A stretch of 64,000 nt of DNA from Streptacidiphilus sp041262165 (lineage in GTDB: Bacteria; Actinomycetota; Actinomycetes; Streptomycetales; Streptomycetaceae). The notes below the pieces were generated by a model. That model saw only the letters and a program-made list of their open reading frames with translations, had not been told where the DNA came from and ran no database searches. The first letter of the stretch is position 1. The number at the start of each line of letters is the position of its first letter. This document shows, in pieces, positions 51,177 through 59,779 of this stretch. The DNA lies in contig NZ_JBGCBY010000024.1 in NCBI RefSeq assembly GCF_041262165.1, positions 62,001 through 126,000 of the forward strand, in the 5' to 3' direction. The translations under genes and the position numbers were made by a program.

Positions 51177-52712
51177 ATGCCGCAAGACCCCACCCCCGAC
51201 TCCCAGCGCTTGCGCCAGGCCGCCACCGAAGCCTTCCACCAGCATCTGCTGCCCGCGATCCGCAACCACCTGCCGCAGGTCGAGCCCCTGATCACCGCTA
51301 CCATCACCTCCTCCGTGGCCTACGGCACTGCCGATCAGTACTCGGACCTGGACGTCTTCCTGATCTTCCGGCGCGAGAGCGACTACCGGCAGCACGCCTC
51401 AGCCCTGGCCAAGCTCGTCGAGAGCCTGGGGCTGGAGCAGCTGTACGGGGGGATCTGCGACAAGGGCATGCGTTTTGAGATCGAGAGCCTCCCACGCGCC
51501 GACCTCGCCGGCCTCTTCCACCACCCCGAACGCCCCGAGAACTGGCACCGGCAGACCGAATGGCTGCTCGCCTGGTTCCTCGACTCCCATCCCGTCCACG
51601 ACCCCGCCGGCGTGCACTCCGCCTTCCATCGGCGGGCCGGGCGCTGGCCCCGTGCCGTCCTGGCCGAACGCCAGGACGACGCCTGGACCCGGATCACCAC
51701 GTGGACCGCGACCGCCCGCCGCCTCCTGGCTGAGCAGGGACCGACCTACCCGGCTGTCCGAGCGGCTTACCGCGCCGCCACCGCCGGCCTGGAAGCCGCC
51801 TACCTGCGCGCCGAACGCTTCGCACCGCACCCCAAGTGGCGCGAGGCGTACGCCAACACGCTGCTTGCTGACCACCCCGCTGCGGGCCCGCTCCTGGCCG
51901 CCCAGCAGGACCTCGCCCGTGTCCTCGCAACACCGCCCTACCGCCTGGACGCCGTCAGCGCGGCCCTGGAACGCCACCTGGGCGTCCAGTGCCCGCCGGA
52001 CCGCGTCCGGGCGGAGCCGGACTGGCAGTCGGTGCTGGCCGGTGCAGCGGACACCTTCACCGACGCGCTGGGGACCGTTCGCGTGGTGCGGGAGCGCGCC
52101 CCGGGGCCCCGCGTCCTGCACGCCGTCCGCGAGGCCGCAGCCGCAGGCGCGACGGTGTACATGGCCTCCGAGACCGGCAGTGACCTGGCCATCTCCGGGC
52201 GAGGCGGCTACGACCGACAGATGCGCATCTCCCACCAGCTGCGCTGGCTGGACGAGCACGCAGGTCCGGGCGGGCTAGCCGAGGAGTCCGGGCGCGTCCG
52301 TCGGCAGCGCTGGCGCTGCGTCAACTTCCTGATCTGGCGCAAACTCCGCGTCGCGGACAAGGCCGCACGGCGCGGTCTCCTCTTCACCTCCCGGTGGTAC
52401 CAGCAGCAGGTGGTGGACCATCTCGTCGAAGCGCAGGCACTGCTCGCAGGGACAGAAGCGCCGGCCCTGCACCGTCTGGTGTCACAGCGCATGCCGTACC
52501 TGACGCCCGAGCTCGCCGATCTCCTCGGTGCGCGGCGCGCGGACGTGCGGATGGCGGACGTCTCCGAGTTCCTCACCTGGGGCTGGCACGACTTCACCGC
52601 ACTGCAGGACGCCCTGGTGCAAGCGAAGCTGCTCGATGCCCACGACGTGGCCGACCCGCTGGCCAGTCAGTGGGACATCCAGTACTGGAAGTACGAGAAC
52701 CTCTTCACCTGA
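51177..52712 (+). CDS. nucleotidyltransferase-like protein
   Basis: 511 residues. The N-terminal domain has the pol-beta-type nucleotidyltransferase signature SSVAYGTADQYSDLDVFLIF (GS-like, then DxD), and MRFEIESLPRADLAG could supply the third acidic strand. The rest is helical (HEPN-like) and unassigned; WRCVNFLIWRKLRVADKAAR and the C-terminal FLTWGWHDFTALQDAL lie in conserved-looking helices. It may adenylylate or otherwise nucleotidylate an intermediate. ATG 51177 is 12 bases after the radical SAM stop. Confidence 0.75.
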   Translation: MPQDPTPDSQRLRQAATEAFHQHLLPAIRNHLPQVEPLITATITSSVAYGTADQYSDLDVFLIFRRESDYRQHASALAKLVESLGLEQLYGGICDKGMRFEIESLPRADLAGLFHHPERPENWHRQTEWLLAWFLDSHPVHDPAGVHSAFHRRAGRWPRAVLAERQDDAWTRITTWTATARRLLAEQGPTYPAVRAAYRAATAGLEAAYLRAERFAPHPKWREAYANTLLADHPAAGPLLAAQQDLARVLATPPYRLDAVSAALERHLGVQCPPDRVRAEPDWQSVLAGAADTFTDALGTVRVVRERAPGPRVLHAVREAAAAGATVYMASETGSDLAISGRGGYDRQMRISHQLRWLDEHAGPGGLAEESGRVRRQRWRCVNFLIWRKLRVADKAARRGLLFTSRWYQQQVVDHLVEAQALLAGTEAPALHRLVSQRMPYLTPELADLLGARRADVRMADVSEFLTWGWHDFTALQDALVQAKLLDAHDVADPLASQWDIQYWKYENLFT

Positions 52713-52726
52713 AGCGGAGAAATACC

Positions 52727-53563
52727 GTGAAGCAACTCGCGCTACTGGGCTCGCCCGTCGGCGACGCCCTGTCCCCGATCCTGCACCGGGCCGCCTATAC
52801 GGAACTCGGCCTGCCCTGGCGGTACTCGGCAATCGACTGTCCGCCCGACCAGCTCGAAAACCACCTCGCCGAGTGCCGGGCCGGGGCATGGGCCGGCTTC
52901 TCCCTGACCATGCCGCTCAAACGGGTCGCGATCCCGATGCTCGACGAGATCAGCGAACTCGTCCGGCAAACCGGGGCGGTGAACACCGTGGTGGCACGCG
53001 AGACATCGCTGATCGGCGAGAACACCGACGTCCACGGCATGACCCAGGCGCTCCGCGGCATCGTTAGCTCGGCGCCGACGGTGGTGACGATCCTCGGCGG
53101 TGGGGCCACCGCCGCCACCGCCCTCGCCGCCGCGCGCAACCTGGGGGCCGTCCGGGCGACCGCCGTCCTTCGGAACCCCGCCCGCGCCCTACCGCTGGAG
53201 GAAACCGCCCAGCGCACGGGCATCGAACTGCTGGTCCGGCTCTGGAGCGAGGCCGAACAACACCTAACGGCAGACCTCGTCATCTCCACCGTGCCCCCGG
53301 GCGCGGCCGATCGCCTGGCGGCCCGATGGCCGCCGGGTTCCGGCTCGCTTCTGGATGTCGTCTACCGGCCCTGGCCCACACCCCTCGCCCGCTCCGCGCG
53401 GCTGGCCGGGCGCACTGTCACGGGCGGGCTCGTCATGCTCGTCCACCAAGCGGCGCTCCAGGTGGTGCTCCAGACCGGCTGTCCCGCCCCTCCGCTTGCT
53501 GCTCTGCGGCGGGCTGCCGCGCTGACCGCATCGGCCAGTGACGATATGTCAATCACTTGTTAG
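52727..53563 (+). CDS. shikimate dehydrogenase-like (AroE fold) protein
   Basis: 278 residues. LLGSPVGDALSPILHRAAYT (substrate SxS variant), GFSLTMPLKRVAIP with the catalytic Lys, GAVNTVV, GENTDVHGM with Asp, then a Rossmann domain with TILGGGATAATALAAA and LISTVPPG. Length and motif order match AroE/YdiB. Not expected to be the housekeeping AroE because of its operon; an oxidoreductase for a shikimate-like cyclitol is likely. GTG 52727 follows GCGGAG, 14 bases after the previous gene. Confidence 0.83.
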   Translation: MKQLALLGSPVGDALSPILHRAAYTELGLPWRYSAIDCPPDQLENHLAECRAGAWAGFSLTMPLKRVAIPMLDEISELVRQTGAVNTVVARETSLIGENTDVHGMTQALRGIVSSAPTVVTILGGGATAATALAAARNLGAVRATAVLRNPARALPLEETAQRTGIELLVRLWSEAEQHLTADLVISTVPPGAADRLAARWPPGSGSLLDVVYRPWPTPLARSARLAGRTVTGGLVMLVHQAALQVVLQTGCPAPPLAALRRAAALTASASDDMSITC

Positions 53564-53615
53564 GAGTGGATCATTGCCATCCGAAACCGGGTCGATGGCA
53601 CCCAGGAGGGTCACT

Positions 53616-54860
53616 ATGATGGGGCGGGTGATCGATCTGAAGGCCGCTCGCCAAGAGCCAGACACCTTCCGCGCCGCCCTCGCCCGCCGTGGCGCGGCCG
53701 ACGACTTCGACGCCCTGCTCGCGGTGGACGCGACCTGGCGCGAACTGACCGAGCGGGTGGACCAGCTCCGATCTCAGAACAAGCCGAAGGGGACTCCCAC
53801 CTCCGAGCAGATCGCCCAGCTCAAGCAGGTCAAGGAGCAGCTCAGGGACGCCGAGGAGCAGCTGACCGCTGCGGCCGAGCAGCGGCAGTACCTGCTCGAC
53901 CGACTCCCCAACCTCCCACACCCCACCGCCCCGGACGGCGGCGAGGACGAGGGCGAGATCGTCCGCACCTGGGGCGAGATCCCCATCTTCGGCTTCACCC
54001 CCAAGGACCACCTGGAACTGGATTCCTCGGCCGGGTGGGTGGACATGAAGCGCGGCGCGCGGCTGTCCGGCTCGCGATTCGCCTATCGCGTCGGCGATGT
54101 CGCCCTCGCCGAGACGGCGCTGTACCGCTTCGTGCTGGACCACATCATCAGCAAGGGCTTCACGTACCTGCTGCCGCCTGTCCTGGTGAACGAGCGCGCC
54201 ATGTACGGCACGGGGTACCTGCCCAACGAAGAGAGCAACCTCTACCGCCTGGACAAGGACGAGCTCTACCTGTCCGGCACCTCCGAGGTCGCTCTCGGCG
54301 GCTTCCACATGGACGAACGCCTTGAGGAGTCGGAGCTGCCGGCCCGCTACACCGCGTTCTCCACGAACTTCCGACGCGAGGCGGGCTCGGCGGGCAAGGA
54401 CACCCGGGGCATGTTCCGGGTCCACCAGTTCGACAAGGTGGAGATGTTCGTCTTCTGCCTGCCCGAGGACTCCGAGCGGATCCACAACGAGATCCTCGCC
54501 ATCGAGGAGGAGATCGTCCAGGCCCTCGGGCTGCCGTACCAGGTGGTCAACATCGCTGTCGGCGACCTGGGCAACCCCGCTGCAAAGAAGTACGACATCG
54601 AGGCATGGTTCCCGGCCCAGCAGCGCTACCGCGAGGTCACGTCCTGCTCGAACACCACCGACTACCAGGCCCGTCGACTCAACACCCGGGTCAAGCGCGA
54701 GCACGGCAGCGAGTTCCTCCACACGGTCAACGGCACCGGGATCACCGCCCGCGCGCTGCTGGCCGTCATCGAGAACTTCCAGGATGAGCACGGCGTCGTA
54801 GCGGTTCCCGAGGTCCTGCAGAAGTACGGAGCTCCCGCCCGGCTGGGCCGCGCCTCCTGA
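53616..54860 (+). CDS. seryl-tRNA synthetase, second copy
   Basis: Charges tRNA-Ser with serine. 414 residues, full length: N-terminal coiled-coil arm (about 30-100, AQLKQVKEQLRDAEEQLTAA), class II motif 2 NFRREAGSAGKDTRGMFRVH, YREVTSCSNTTDYQARR and motif 3 NGTGITARALLAVIENFQDE. The motif 3 block differs from the usual NGSxxAxxRxLxAILENYQ wording. ATG 53616 has CAGGAGGG at six bases. Housekeeping serS in streptomycetes normally sits next to pheA; here it ends a biosynthetic-type operon, as in clusters where SerRS gives self-resistance or supplies seryl-tRNA. Both readings are inference. Confidence 0.92.
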   Translation: MMGRVIDLKAARQEPDTFRAALARRGAADDFDALLAVDATWRELTERVDQLRSQNKPKGTPTSEQIAQLKQVKEQLRDAEEQLTAAAEQRQYLLDRLPNLPHPTAPDGGEDEGEIVRTWGEIPIFGFTPKDHLELDSSAGWVDMKRGARLSGSRFAYRVGDVALAETALYRFVLDHIISKGFTYLLPPVLVNERAMYGTGYLPNEESNLYRLDKDELYLSGTSEVALGGFHMDERLEESELPARYTAFSTNFRREAGSAGKDTRGMFRVHQFDKVEMFVFCLPEDSERIHNEILAIEEEIVQALGLPYQVVNIAVGDLGNPAAKKYDIEAWFPAQQRYREVTSCSNTTDYQARRLNTRVKREHGSEFLHTVNGTGITARALLAVIENFQDEHGVVAVPEVLQKYGAPARLGRAS

Positions 54861-54870
54861 ACTTCCACGC

Positions 54871-55476
54871 TCAGGCTGGGCCGGACTCCTGGGACGGAGT
54901 CCGGCCCAGCGGGCTGTCCAGCTCCCGTTCCAGGTCGTCAAGGAACGCGTGCGCATAGGCGCGGCGAGCCGGGGCCAGTTGCTGGGCACGAGGAGTACGA
55001 AAGACTGCGCGCTCGACGAAACCGCGGGCCAGCCGCAACGTCTCCTCGATCCGTTGGCCGCGCGCACCGCCCGTCGTGAACGCCTTCGCGATTCCGAAGG
55101 CCCCGATCGCTTCCCAGTAGTTCGCGTCGTGCACCAGCATCTCCTCCAGCGACACCGGCGCGGTCAGATGCCGCTCCAGGGCATGGATTCCCTCTGCCAC
55201 CTCGCCTGGGGACCAGCCGATCCCGGCAAGGAATCCCGAGGTGCCCCGACGGAAGGCTGTATCCCCCAGTTCAGGTATCAGGCCGTGGAAACAGGCGATG
55301 AAGTAGAGCAGCTCTCGCCTGGGCGCCTCGCCCTCTGCCAGCAATTCGACGCGGGCCAGGATCCGTTCGACGTGCACGAAGTCGTGAGCCGGGTCCTTCC
55401 CGGCGTAGTGCGGCCGTGCCTCGGTGGCGTAGGTGGCTGCCTGAGAGCGAGGCTCCCACGTCGAGGGGAAGGCCAT
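54871..55476 (-). CDS. HD-domain-like hydrolase 2
   Basis: 201 residues. KDPAHDFVHVERILARVELL matches the first His helix; YFIACFHGLIPELGD is where HD-type proteins have HD, here HG; LVHDANYWEAIGAFGIAKAFTTGG matches the later His-Asp block. So it belongs to the HD (YedJ/uncharacterised) family with an altered central motif. Overlaps a bidirectional terminator hairpin at its 3' end and converges with the SerRS gene. ATG 55476 begins MAFPSTWEPRSQ. Confidence 0.72.
   Translation of the reverse strand: MAFPSTWEPRSQAATYATEARPHYAGKDPAHDFVHVERILARVELLAEGEAPRRELLYFIACFHGLIPELGDTAFRRGTSGFLAGIGWSPGEVAEGIHALERHLTAPVSLEEMLVHDANYWEAIGAFGIAKAFTTGGARGQRIEETLRLARGFVERAVFRTPRAQQLAPARRAYAHAFLDDLERELDSPLGRTPSQESGPA
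54876..54909. terminator. bidirectional hairpin terminator between serS and the HD gene
   Basis: Perfect 14-base arms CTGGGCCGGACTCC / GGAGTCCGGCCCAG with loop TGGGAC, 15 bases past the SerRS stop and inside the last codons of the convergent HD gene. Confidence 0.75.
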
Positions 55477-56026
55477 GGTCGCCTCCGGAAGAGAGCCCTG
55501 CTCGCTGGCGAATCGGGTGGTCGGATTTCAGCCCACCGCACCGCTGACCCTCTGGCATCTTGACGGGGCCGAACGGAGCATTCACGAGGCGGAGCGCCAG
55601 CCCGTTGGCGACCGCAGGTCTGTGTGGGCAGACCCGGACGTTGTCCCGGGTCAGAGTCGCGGCGGTTGGGCAAGGGCGTACCAGGAGACCGTGAAGCCGA
55701 GGGAGAGGATTGAGCTCGAAAGCTGGCGCCGCCAGCGCGCCGTCGCTTGCATGGCCGGATCGTGGCTCCTGCCTAGGCCAGATGACACCAGCCCCGCTCG
55801 GTGAACCATGAACACATTGCGGCCCGACCAACGTCGGGCGGGGTGTCCGGTGGCCTGCCCGACCAGCTGGGCCGTGGCGTCGTCAGCAAGCGTCGGCTGA
55901 CGCATCGACTGCTGGCGGACATCCGACTCCGGCGAGGATCAGAACAGAAGTGCGGCGGATGACTCATCTCGGTCAACCCCTCGCTCTAACAGAAGCCGCT
56001 TCGCCTCGGACCCCGTTGATCCCCAC
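55477..56026. other. intergenic region with a fragment of an ATP-binding protein gene
   Basis: No intact gene. On the minus strand, 55651-55720 encodes SSILSLGFTVSWYALAQPPRL ending at a stop; this resembles the C-terminus of the RsbW-like protein encoded at 58434 (VHSGFKIAWYALALPRAAN). The rest of such a gene is absent, so this is a decayed remnant. Confidence 0.45.
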
Positions 56027-56434
56027 ATGAAGACCTCATGCCGGATCCCCGTAGCTATGGCGAGCGCGCTCCTGAGCACCATGGCCCTGGCCAGCCCCGC
56101 CTATGCTGCCGCCTCGGGCTGCACGCATAACTGGGACGGCCCTCAAATCTGTATCGACGTGGTGGGACCCAGCGTCTACCTCGATCACGTGACCGCGACA
56201 TGGACCAATCCGCCCAAGAACCTGCAGACGGACCCCGTTCGGGAGATCTACTGGTCCTCCAATCCCCGGGACGCCCCCTGGGTAATCGGTGCCGTTGCCC
56301 ACCGGCATGGCGGCACCCTCACCTACACGTTCAATGAACGTGGCACCACGCACTACTCCGACGTCAAGGTCTGCGTTGAGTTCGGCGGCAGCAAACGTCG
56401 GGCATGTGAGGACATCATCGCGCGTGACCAGTGA
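56027..56434 (+). CDS. secreted hypothetical protein
   Basis: 135 residues with a Sec signal peptide (MKTSCRIPVAMASALLSTMA ... ASPAYAAAS, cleavage near residue 28). The mature part is a small beta-rich domain with four cysteines (SGCTHNW, QICIDV, VKVCVEF, RRACEDI), probably two disulfides. Streptomycetes make many such small secreted proteins; no function known. No strong ribosome site before ATG 56027. Confidence 0.65.
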   Translation: MKTSCRIPVAMASALLSTMALASPAYAAASGCTHNWDGPQICIDVVGPSVYLDHVTATWTNPPKNLQTDPVREIYWSSNPRDAPWVIGAVAHRHGGTLTYTFNERGTTHYSDVKVCVEFGGSKRRACEDIIARDQ

Positions 56435-56530
56435 GTACACCGCCTCCCTGAACCCCAGTCGCGTCCCCTTCGCCTCCTCGACCTGGACCAGGGGGGAGTT
56501 GTTCCGCAGCCGTGAAGGAGAAGCCCAACG

Positions 56531-57211
56531 GTGCCGGTGACCTCGCCGCTGTCCGACTCGATCGGCACCGAAACCGGCACGGGGGGCTCCAACCCGCTGG
56601 GAAGAATCACGTTGAGCAGCTCGGAACTGACACTGCTGGCGAAGCACTGGATCCTGCGACTGGTCCCTGAGCTCACACTGTTACGGGGCCGCCTGCCCCG
56701 GTGGGCGCTGCTGACGGCCGCTGCGGCGGGAGCGGTGACCGCTCGGGTGGGATGGCGGCCCGAACTTCTGGCCGACCTCCTGATCCTGGCCGTCCTCGGG
56801 CCGGCGCTGAGCCTGATCGACATGCAGGTCCTGCGCCTTCCCGATCGGATCGTGCTCCCCGGCGCGGCGCTGCTCGGCATACTTCTCAGCTCGGCGGCCT
56901 TGGCGCAGGGCGAGCCGCAGCGACTGGTCCGGGCCTTCGAGGCGACCTTGGTGGTGACACTCATGCTCGGCCTACTGGCGGTGTTGTGGCCGGACACCCT
57001 CGGGCTGGGTGACGTGAAAGTCCAGGGGCTGTTACTCGCTCCGCTGCTGGCTTGGGGCAGCTGGGGCGAACTGGTTGCCGGGCTGGTCGTCACGATGGGC
57101 ATCGCCTCCGCCCCGGGGCTATGGCGGCTCGCGCGCGGTCGGCGCGGCGGGATCTTCGCCCTGGGACCCTACTTGTTCGCGGGGACGACGCTGACCGTGC
57201 TGCTGTACTGA
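56531..57211 (+). CDS. A24-family prepilin peptidase
   Basis: 226 residues, multi-pass membrane aspartyl protease. The two catalytic aspartates are in SLIDMQVLRLPDRIVLPG (first) and LGLGDVKVQGLL (GxGDxK, second). About six membrane spans are visible (WALLTAAAAGAVTA, LILAVLGPALSLID, LPGAALLGILLSSAAL, ATLVVTLMLGLLAVLW and two near the C-terminus). No N-methyltransferase domain, so the short form as in TadV/actinomycete prepilin peptidases. GTG 56531 with AAGGAG ten bases upstream. No pilin genes are seen in the window. Confidence 0.85.
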   Translation: MPVTSPLSDSIGTETGTGGSNPLGRITLSSSELTLLAKHWILRLVPELTLLRGRLPRWALLTAAAAGAVTARVGWRPELLADLLILAVLGPALSLIDMQVLRLPDRIVLPGAALLGILLSSAALAQGEPQRLVRAFEATLVVTLMLGLLAVLWPDTLGLGDVKVQGLLLAPLLAWGSWGELVAGLVVTMGIASAPGLWRLARGRRGGIFALGPYLFAGTTLTVLLY

Positions 57212-57288
57212 CCGCGCGGATGAGGTCAACGGTCCGGAGTCCGGGGCCAGCCGTCTGCGTGAAGCTGCGGTGCGGCACACTGTCGCGC

Positions 57289-58431
57289 ATGGCTTTGGAC
57301 GAGGTGGGGGCTGCGGTCGTCGCCGCGTGGTGCAGCGATCTCGAGCGGCTGCGTGCGGATCGGCAGACGTGGCGGAGCCTGGCGTACCTGCGGGGCGAGG
57401 ACGAGCGGGGATACGAGTGCGACCTCCACGAACTCGCCCGGGCCCGGGCGCTGTGGACGCTGCAGTACGCAAGCACCCCGGAGGATCTGCCGCTGCTGCG
57501 GTTTCTGCTCGGCCAGGAGGCGACTGCCCGCAGCGAGGATCCGTTCCAGGGCTGCGGGGAGGAGTTGGAGCTGGCAGGGCTGCTGGTTGCCGAGCACCGG
57601 CAGGTCCACGATGTTGCGTTGCAGTGGCAGGCGAAGACGGCGAACTTCGACACCTGGTGTGGCTACGACCTGGCCTTCGTCCTGGCGGGCGGGGTAGAGG
57701 ACACGGTCGCTTTCGTCCGCGCCGGCGCGCTGGAGGACCGCGAGGCGCTGCTGCAGCGGATCACCGGCGAGCAGGGCGGGCCCGCGATGTCCCAGGAGGA
57801 CGTCGATGCGTGGCTCGTGGCGACACGGGAACGCTTCCCGCGCGATCCTGCCGACGAGGCCCCCTGGACCTGGATGGATCGCCTGCGCCGACTCGGCGAT
57901 GGCGACGGTGCCCGTCACTACCTGCGCCTGTGGGCTGTCGAACTGCCGCAGGACAACCCGCACGCACTCGGCGGCCTGCAACGCGAACTCGCCGAGTTCG
58001 GCGACTTCACCGAGGCCGCCGACGTCCAACGGCGGGTCCTTGCCCTGATCCAGGGCCCCGATGCACGGGCCGCTGGCCTGCGCCGCCTGGCCGAACTCAC
58101 TCGCCTGAGTGGTGACTTCACCACGGCATGGCAGTCACTGCAGGACTCCCTGGGCCACCTGGACGATCAACCCGGTTGGCGCGATGCAGGGTTGGGGCGG
58201 TCCTTCATCGAGGAGCACTTCCTGCTTGCCGCAGCGGCAACCGACGACAGCCTCGCCCGGATCGTTCTTGACGCCGGGCACCGCTATGCCGGAACGGTGC
58301 CTCGCTTGCCGCTCTCGATGCTCGAGGTTGCCGTGCGTGCTGCGGTGCGGGTCGGCGACGCGGACCTTGCCTGGCACTACCGGACTGTGTGCGACACGGA
58401 GCGGCGGCGGATCGAGGCGGGGCTTGGCTGA
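57289..58431 (+). CDS. hypothetical helical-repeat (TPR-like) protein
   Basis: 380 residues from ATG 57289 (MALDEVGAAVVAAWC). It is almost wholly helical with repeated A/L-rich pairs such as LRRLAELTRLSGDFTTAWQS and LGGLQRELAEFGDFTEAADV, the look of TPR-like repeats in the C-terminal half. No catalytic motif, signal peptide or membrane span. Function unknown; it follows the prepilin peptidase gene by 77 bases and converges with the ATP-binding protein gene. Confidence 0.7.
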   Translation: MALDEVGAAVVAAWCSDLERLRADRQTWRSLAYLRGEDERGYECDLHELARARALWTLQYASTPEDLPLLRFLLGQEATARSEDPFQGCGEELELAGLLVAEHRQVHDVALQWQAKTANFDTWCGYDLAFVLAGGVEDTVAFVRAGALEDREALLQRITGEQGGPAMSQEDVDAWLVATRERFPRDPADEAPWTWMDRLRRLGDGDGARHYLRLWAVELPQDNPHALGGLQRELAEFGDFTEAADVQRRVLALIQGPDARAAGLRRLAELTRLSGDFTTAWQSLQDSLGHLDDQPGWRDAGLGRSFIEEHFLLAAAATDDSLARIVLDAGHRYAGTVPRLPLSMLEVAVRAAVRVGDADLAWHYRTVCDTERRRIEAGLG

Positions 58432-58433
58432 GC

Positions 58434-58913
58434 TCAGTTCGCCGCTCTGGGCAGGGCCAGCGCGTACCAGGCGATCTTGAAGCCGGAGTGGACGCAGAAT
58501 CCCCAGCAGCCCCGAGAGAGCTGGTGGACGATCTGCAGGCCGCGTCCGCGCTCGGTGAGCTGGGCGAGGAGGGCGTCGATGCCCGCGCCGCGATCTTCCG
58601 GGCGGGGTGCGAACAGTGACCCGGTAGGGGCTTCGACCGGCGGTGGGACGGCTGTACTCCGGTCTCTAACCTCGACGATGATGTCGACCGGCGTCGTGCG
58701 CAGCCGAAGCTCGTAGGGGCCGGTGGCGTGGAGATGGGCGTTGGTGACGAGTTCGGAGGCCATCACGAGAGCGTCGTCGAGTTCGTCAGGCGCGACGTTC
58801 AAGTCGGTGAGCGCGCAGCGCAGGTGCTGGCGGGCGTCGGCGGCCGGGGTGTCAGTGCTGCGGCCCCACGCGTAAAGGGTGCGGTGCTGGGCGCGGTGGG
58901 TGCGGACGGTCAT
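58434..58913 (-). CDS. RsbW-like ATP-binding protein (HATPase_c_2)
   Basis: 159 residues. ARQHLRCALTDLNVAPDELD, ALVMASELVTNAHLHATG (N box with E and N), IIVEVRDRSTAVP (G1) and ERGRGLQIVHQLSRGCWG (G2) define a histidine-kinase-type ATPase without a phosphoacceptor domain. Typical streptomycete orphan regulator. ATG 58913 overlaps the stop of a 55-codon upstream frame (ATGA), so it may be translated by coupling. The frame remains open far upstream but with non-protein composition. Confidence 0.84.
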   Translation of the reverse strand: MTVRTHRAQHRTLYAWGRSTDTPAADARQHLRCALTDLNVAPDELDDALVMASELVTNAHLHATGPYELRLRTTPVDIIVEVRDRSTAVPPPVEAPTGSLFAPRPEDRGAGIDALLAQLTERGRGLQIVHQLSRGCWGFCVHSGFKIAWYALALPRAAN

Positions 58914-59077
58914 CGCCGGGCCCCCCAGTTCTTGGGTGCGGCGTGGCGGGGCCGCCGGCGATGACGACCGGAACCTGGTCCGCAACGGAGGCGGAGGTCG
59001 GCGGCGAGGAACTGCCCACCGGCCGGTCCGAGGTGGGCGACGGCGAGGAGTAGCGGGGTAAGGACGGCGAGGAGCAT
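58910..59077 (-). CDS. small coupled ORF upstream of the ATP-binding protein gene
   Basis: 55 codons from ATG 59077, with GGAGGG seven bases upstream. Sequence: hydrophobic start MLLAVLTPLLLAVAHLGPAG followed by an Arg-rich tail ending PKNWGARR. Its TGA overlaps the next ATG. It could be a real small membrane peptide or a leader that couples translation. Confidence 0.5.
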   Translation of the reverse strand: MLLAVLTPLLLAVAHLGPAGGQFLAADLRLRCGPGSGRHRRRPRHAAPKNWGARR

Positions 59078-59194
59078 GGCTGGTCCCTCCGAATCGATGG
59101 ATCGGGTTGTGGATCAGCTGAACTCGGATTCGGCCGAAGCGGAAGCTGCTGGTCAAGAGGTCTTTGAGGTCCTTTCTACGGCCGGGCAGGCAAC

Positions 59195-59452
59195 ATGATC
59201 GAGGGTCGGTGGCGGCTCGCAGAGACGGCCTCGCCTGTCCAGTTGGAAGGGCACGCTTCACTGACGCACGACATCTACGGCCCGCTGATCCCACGCGATG
59301 CTCTGGATGCCGTCCTCGCACACCCCGGAACCTGGGACGACCCGCAAGACGCGTCATGGGAAGGCGCCGTGACCCTGTCCCCGACACAAGCCTGGAGAGA
59401 CGCCCCTCCACCGATGACGACCAACACCAGCCACCGCCGCGCGCCAGCTTGA
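59195..59452 (+). CDS. hypothetical small protein
   Basis: 85 residues from ATG 59195 with GGCAGG upstream. MIEGRWRLAETASPVQLEGH, LTHDIYGPLIPRDALDAVLA and DDPQDASWEGAVTLSPTQAW read as a folded domain of about 70 residues; the tail is disordered. No known family recognised. Codon bias supports coding. Confidence 0.5.
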   Translation: MIEGRWRLAETASPVQLEGHASLTHDIYGPLIPRDALDAVLAHPGTWDDPQDASWEGAVTLSPTQAWRDAPPPMTTNTSHRRAPA

Positions 59453-59460
59453 CGTCGTGA

Positions 59461-59779
59461 AAGACGGGATGTCTGCCTGCAATCTGCCCGAGTGGCCTCC
59501 TGGCCTTGACCGACGCGGGACCTGACTGCGGCAAGGTGCGCTGGCGGGAACAGTACGTCATGGCCAACACGTTGTGGATCTTGTAGGCACCGGCAGCAGA
59601 CTGTTCAAACACGTTCCGCGTCCGCGAGAAACGGATCGTCAGGGCGCGCCTGTGTGTGCCGATTCGGCCCCAAGGCGATGGGGGATGCTGTAAAAATGGG
59701 CTCACCCTGTCAGAGCCCGGGCCCCCGAGATCTTGGGAGGGTGGGTCGCCAGCTTGACAAGTAGCAGGAGGATTTTGCG
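59461..59779. other. intergenic region before the kinase-helicase gene
   Basis: No supported gene in about 320 bases. The GC content falls along it, marking the boundary to the low-GC segment. The end carries AGGAGGA (59766-59772), the ribosome site of the next gene. Confidence 0.45.

Noticed and set aside
53564..53615. T-box leader before the SerRS gene
   Set aside because: The gap is too short for a T-box and no T-box sequence is seen.
45769..54860. Albomycin-type biosynthetic cluster
   Set aside because: SerRS, a radical SAM protein and a carbamoyltransferase occur in both, but no siderophore NRPS or the thionucleoside-specific genes are here.
58914..59705. Long upstream extension of the ATP-binding protein frame
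   Set aside because: Composition is not protein-like, and ATG 58913 fits the family start and has its own coupling signal.
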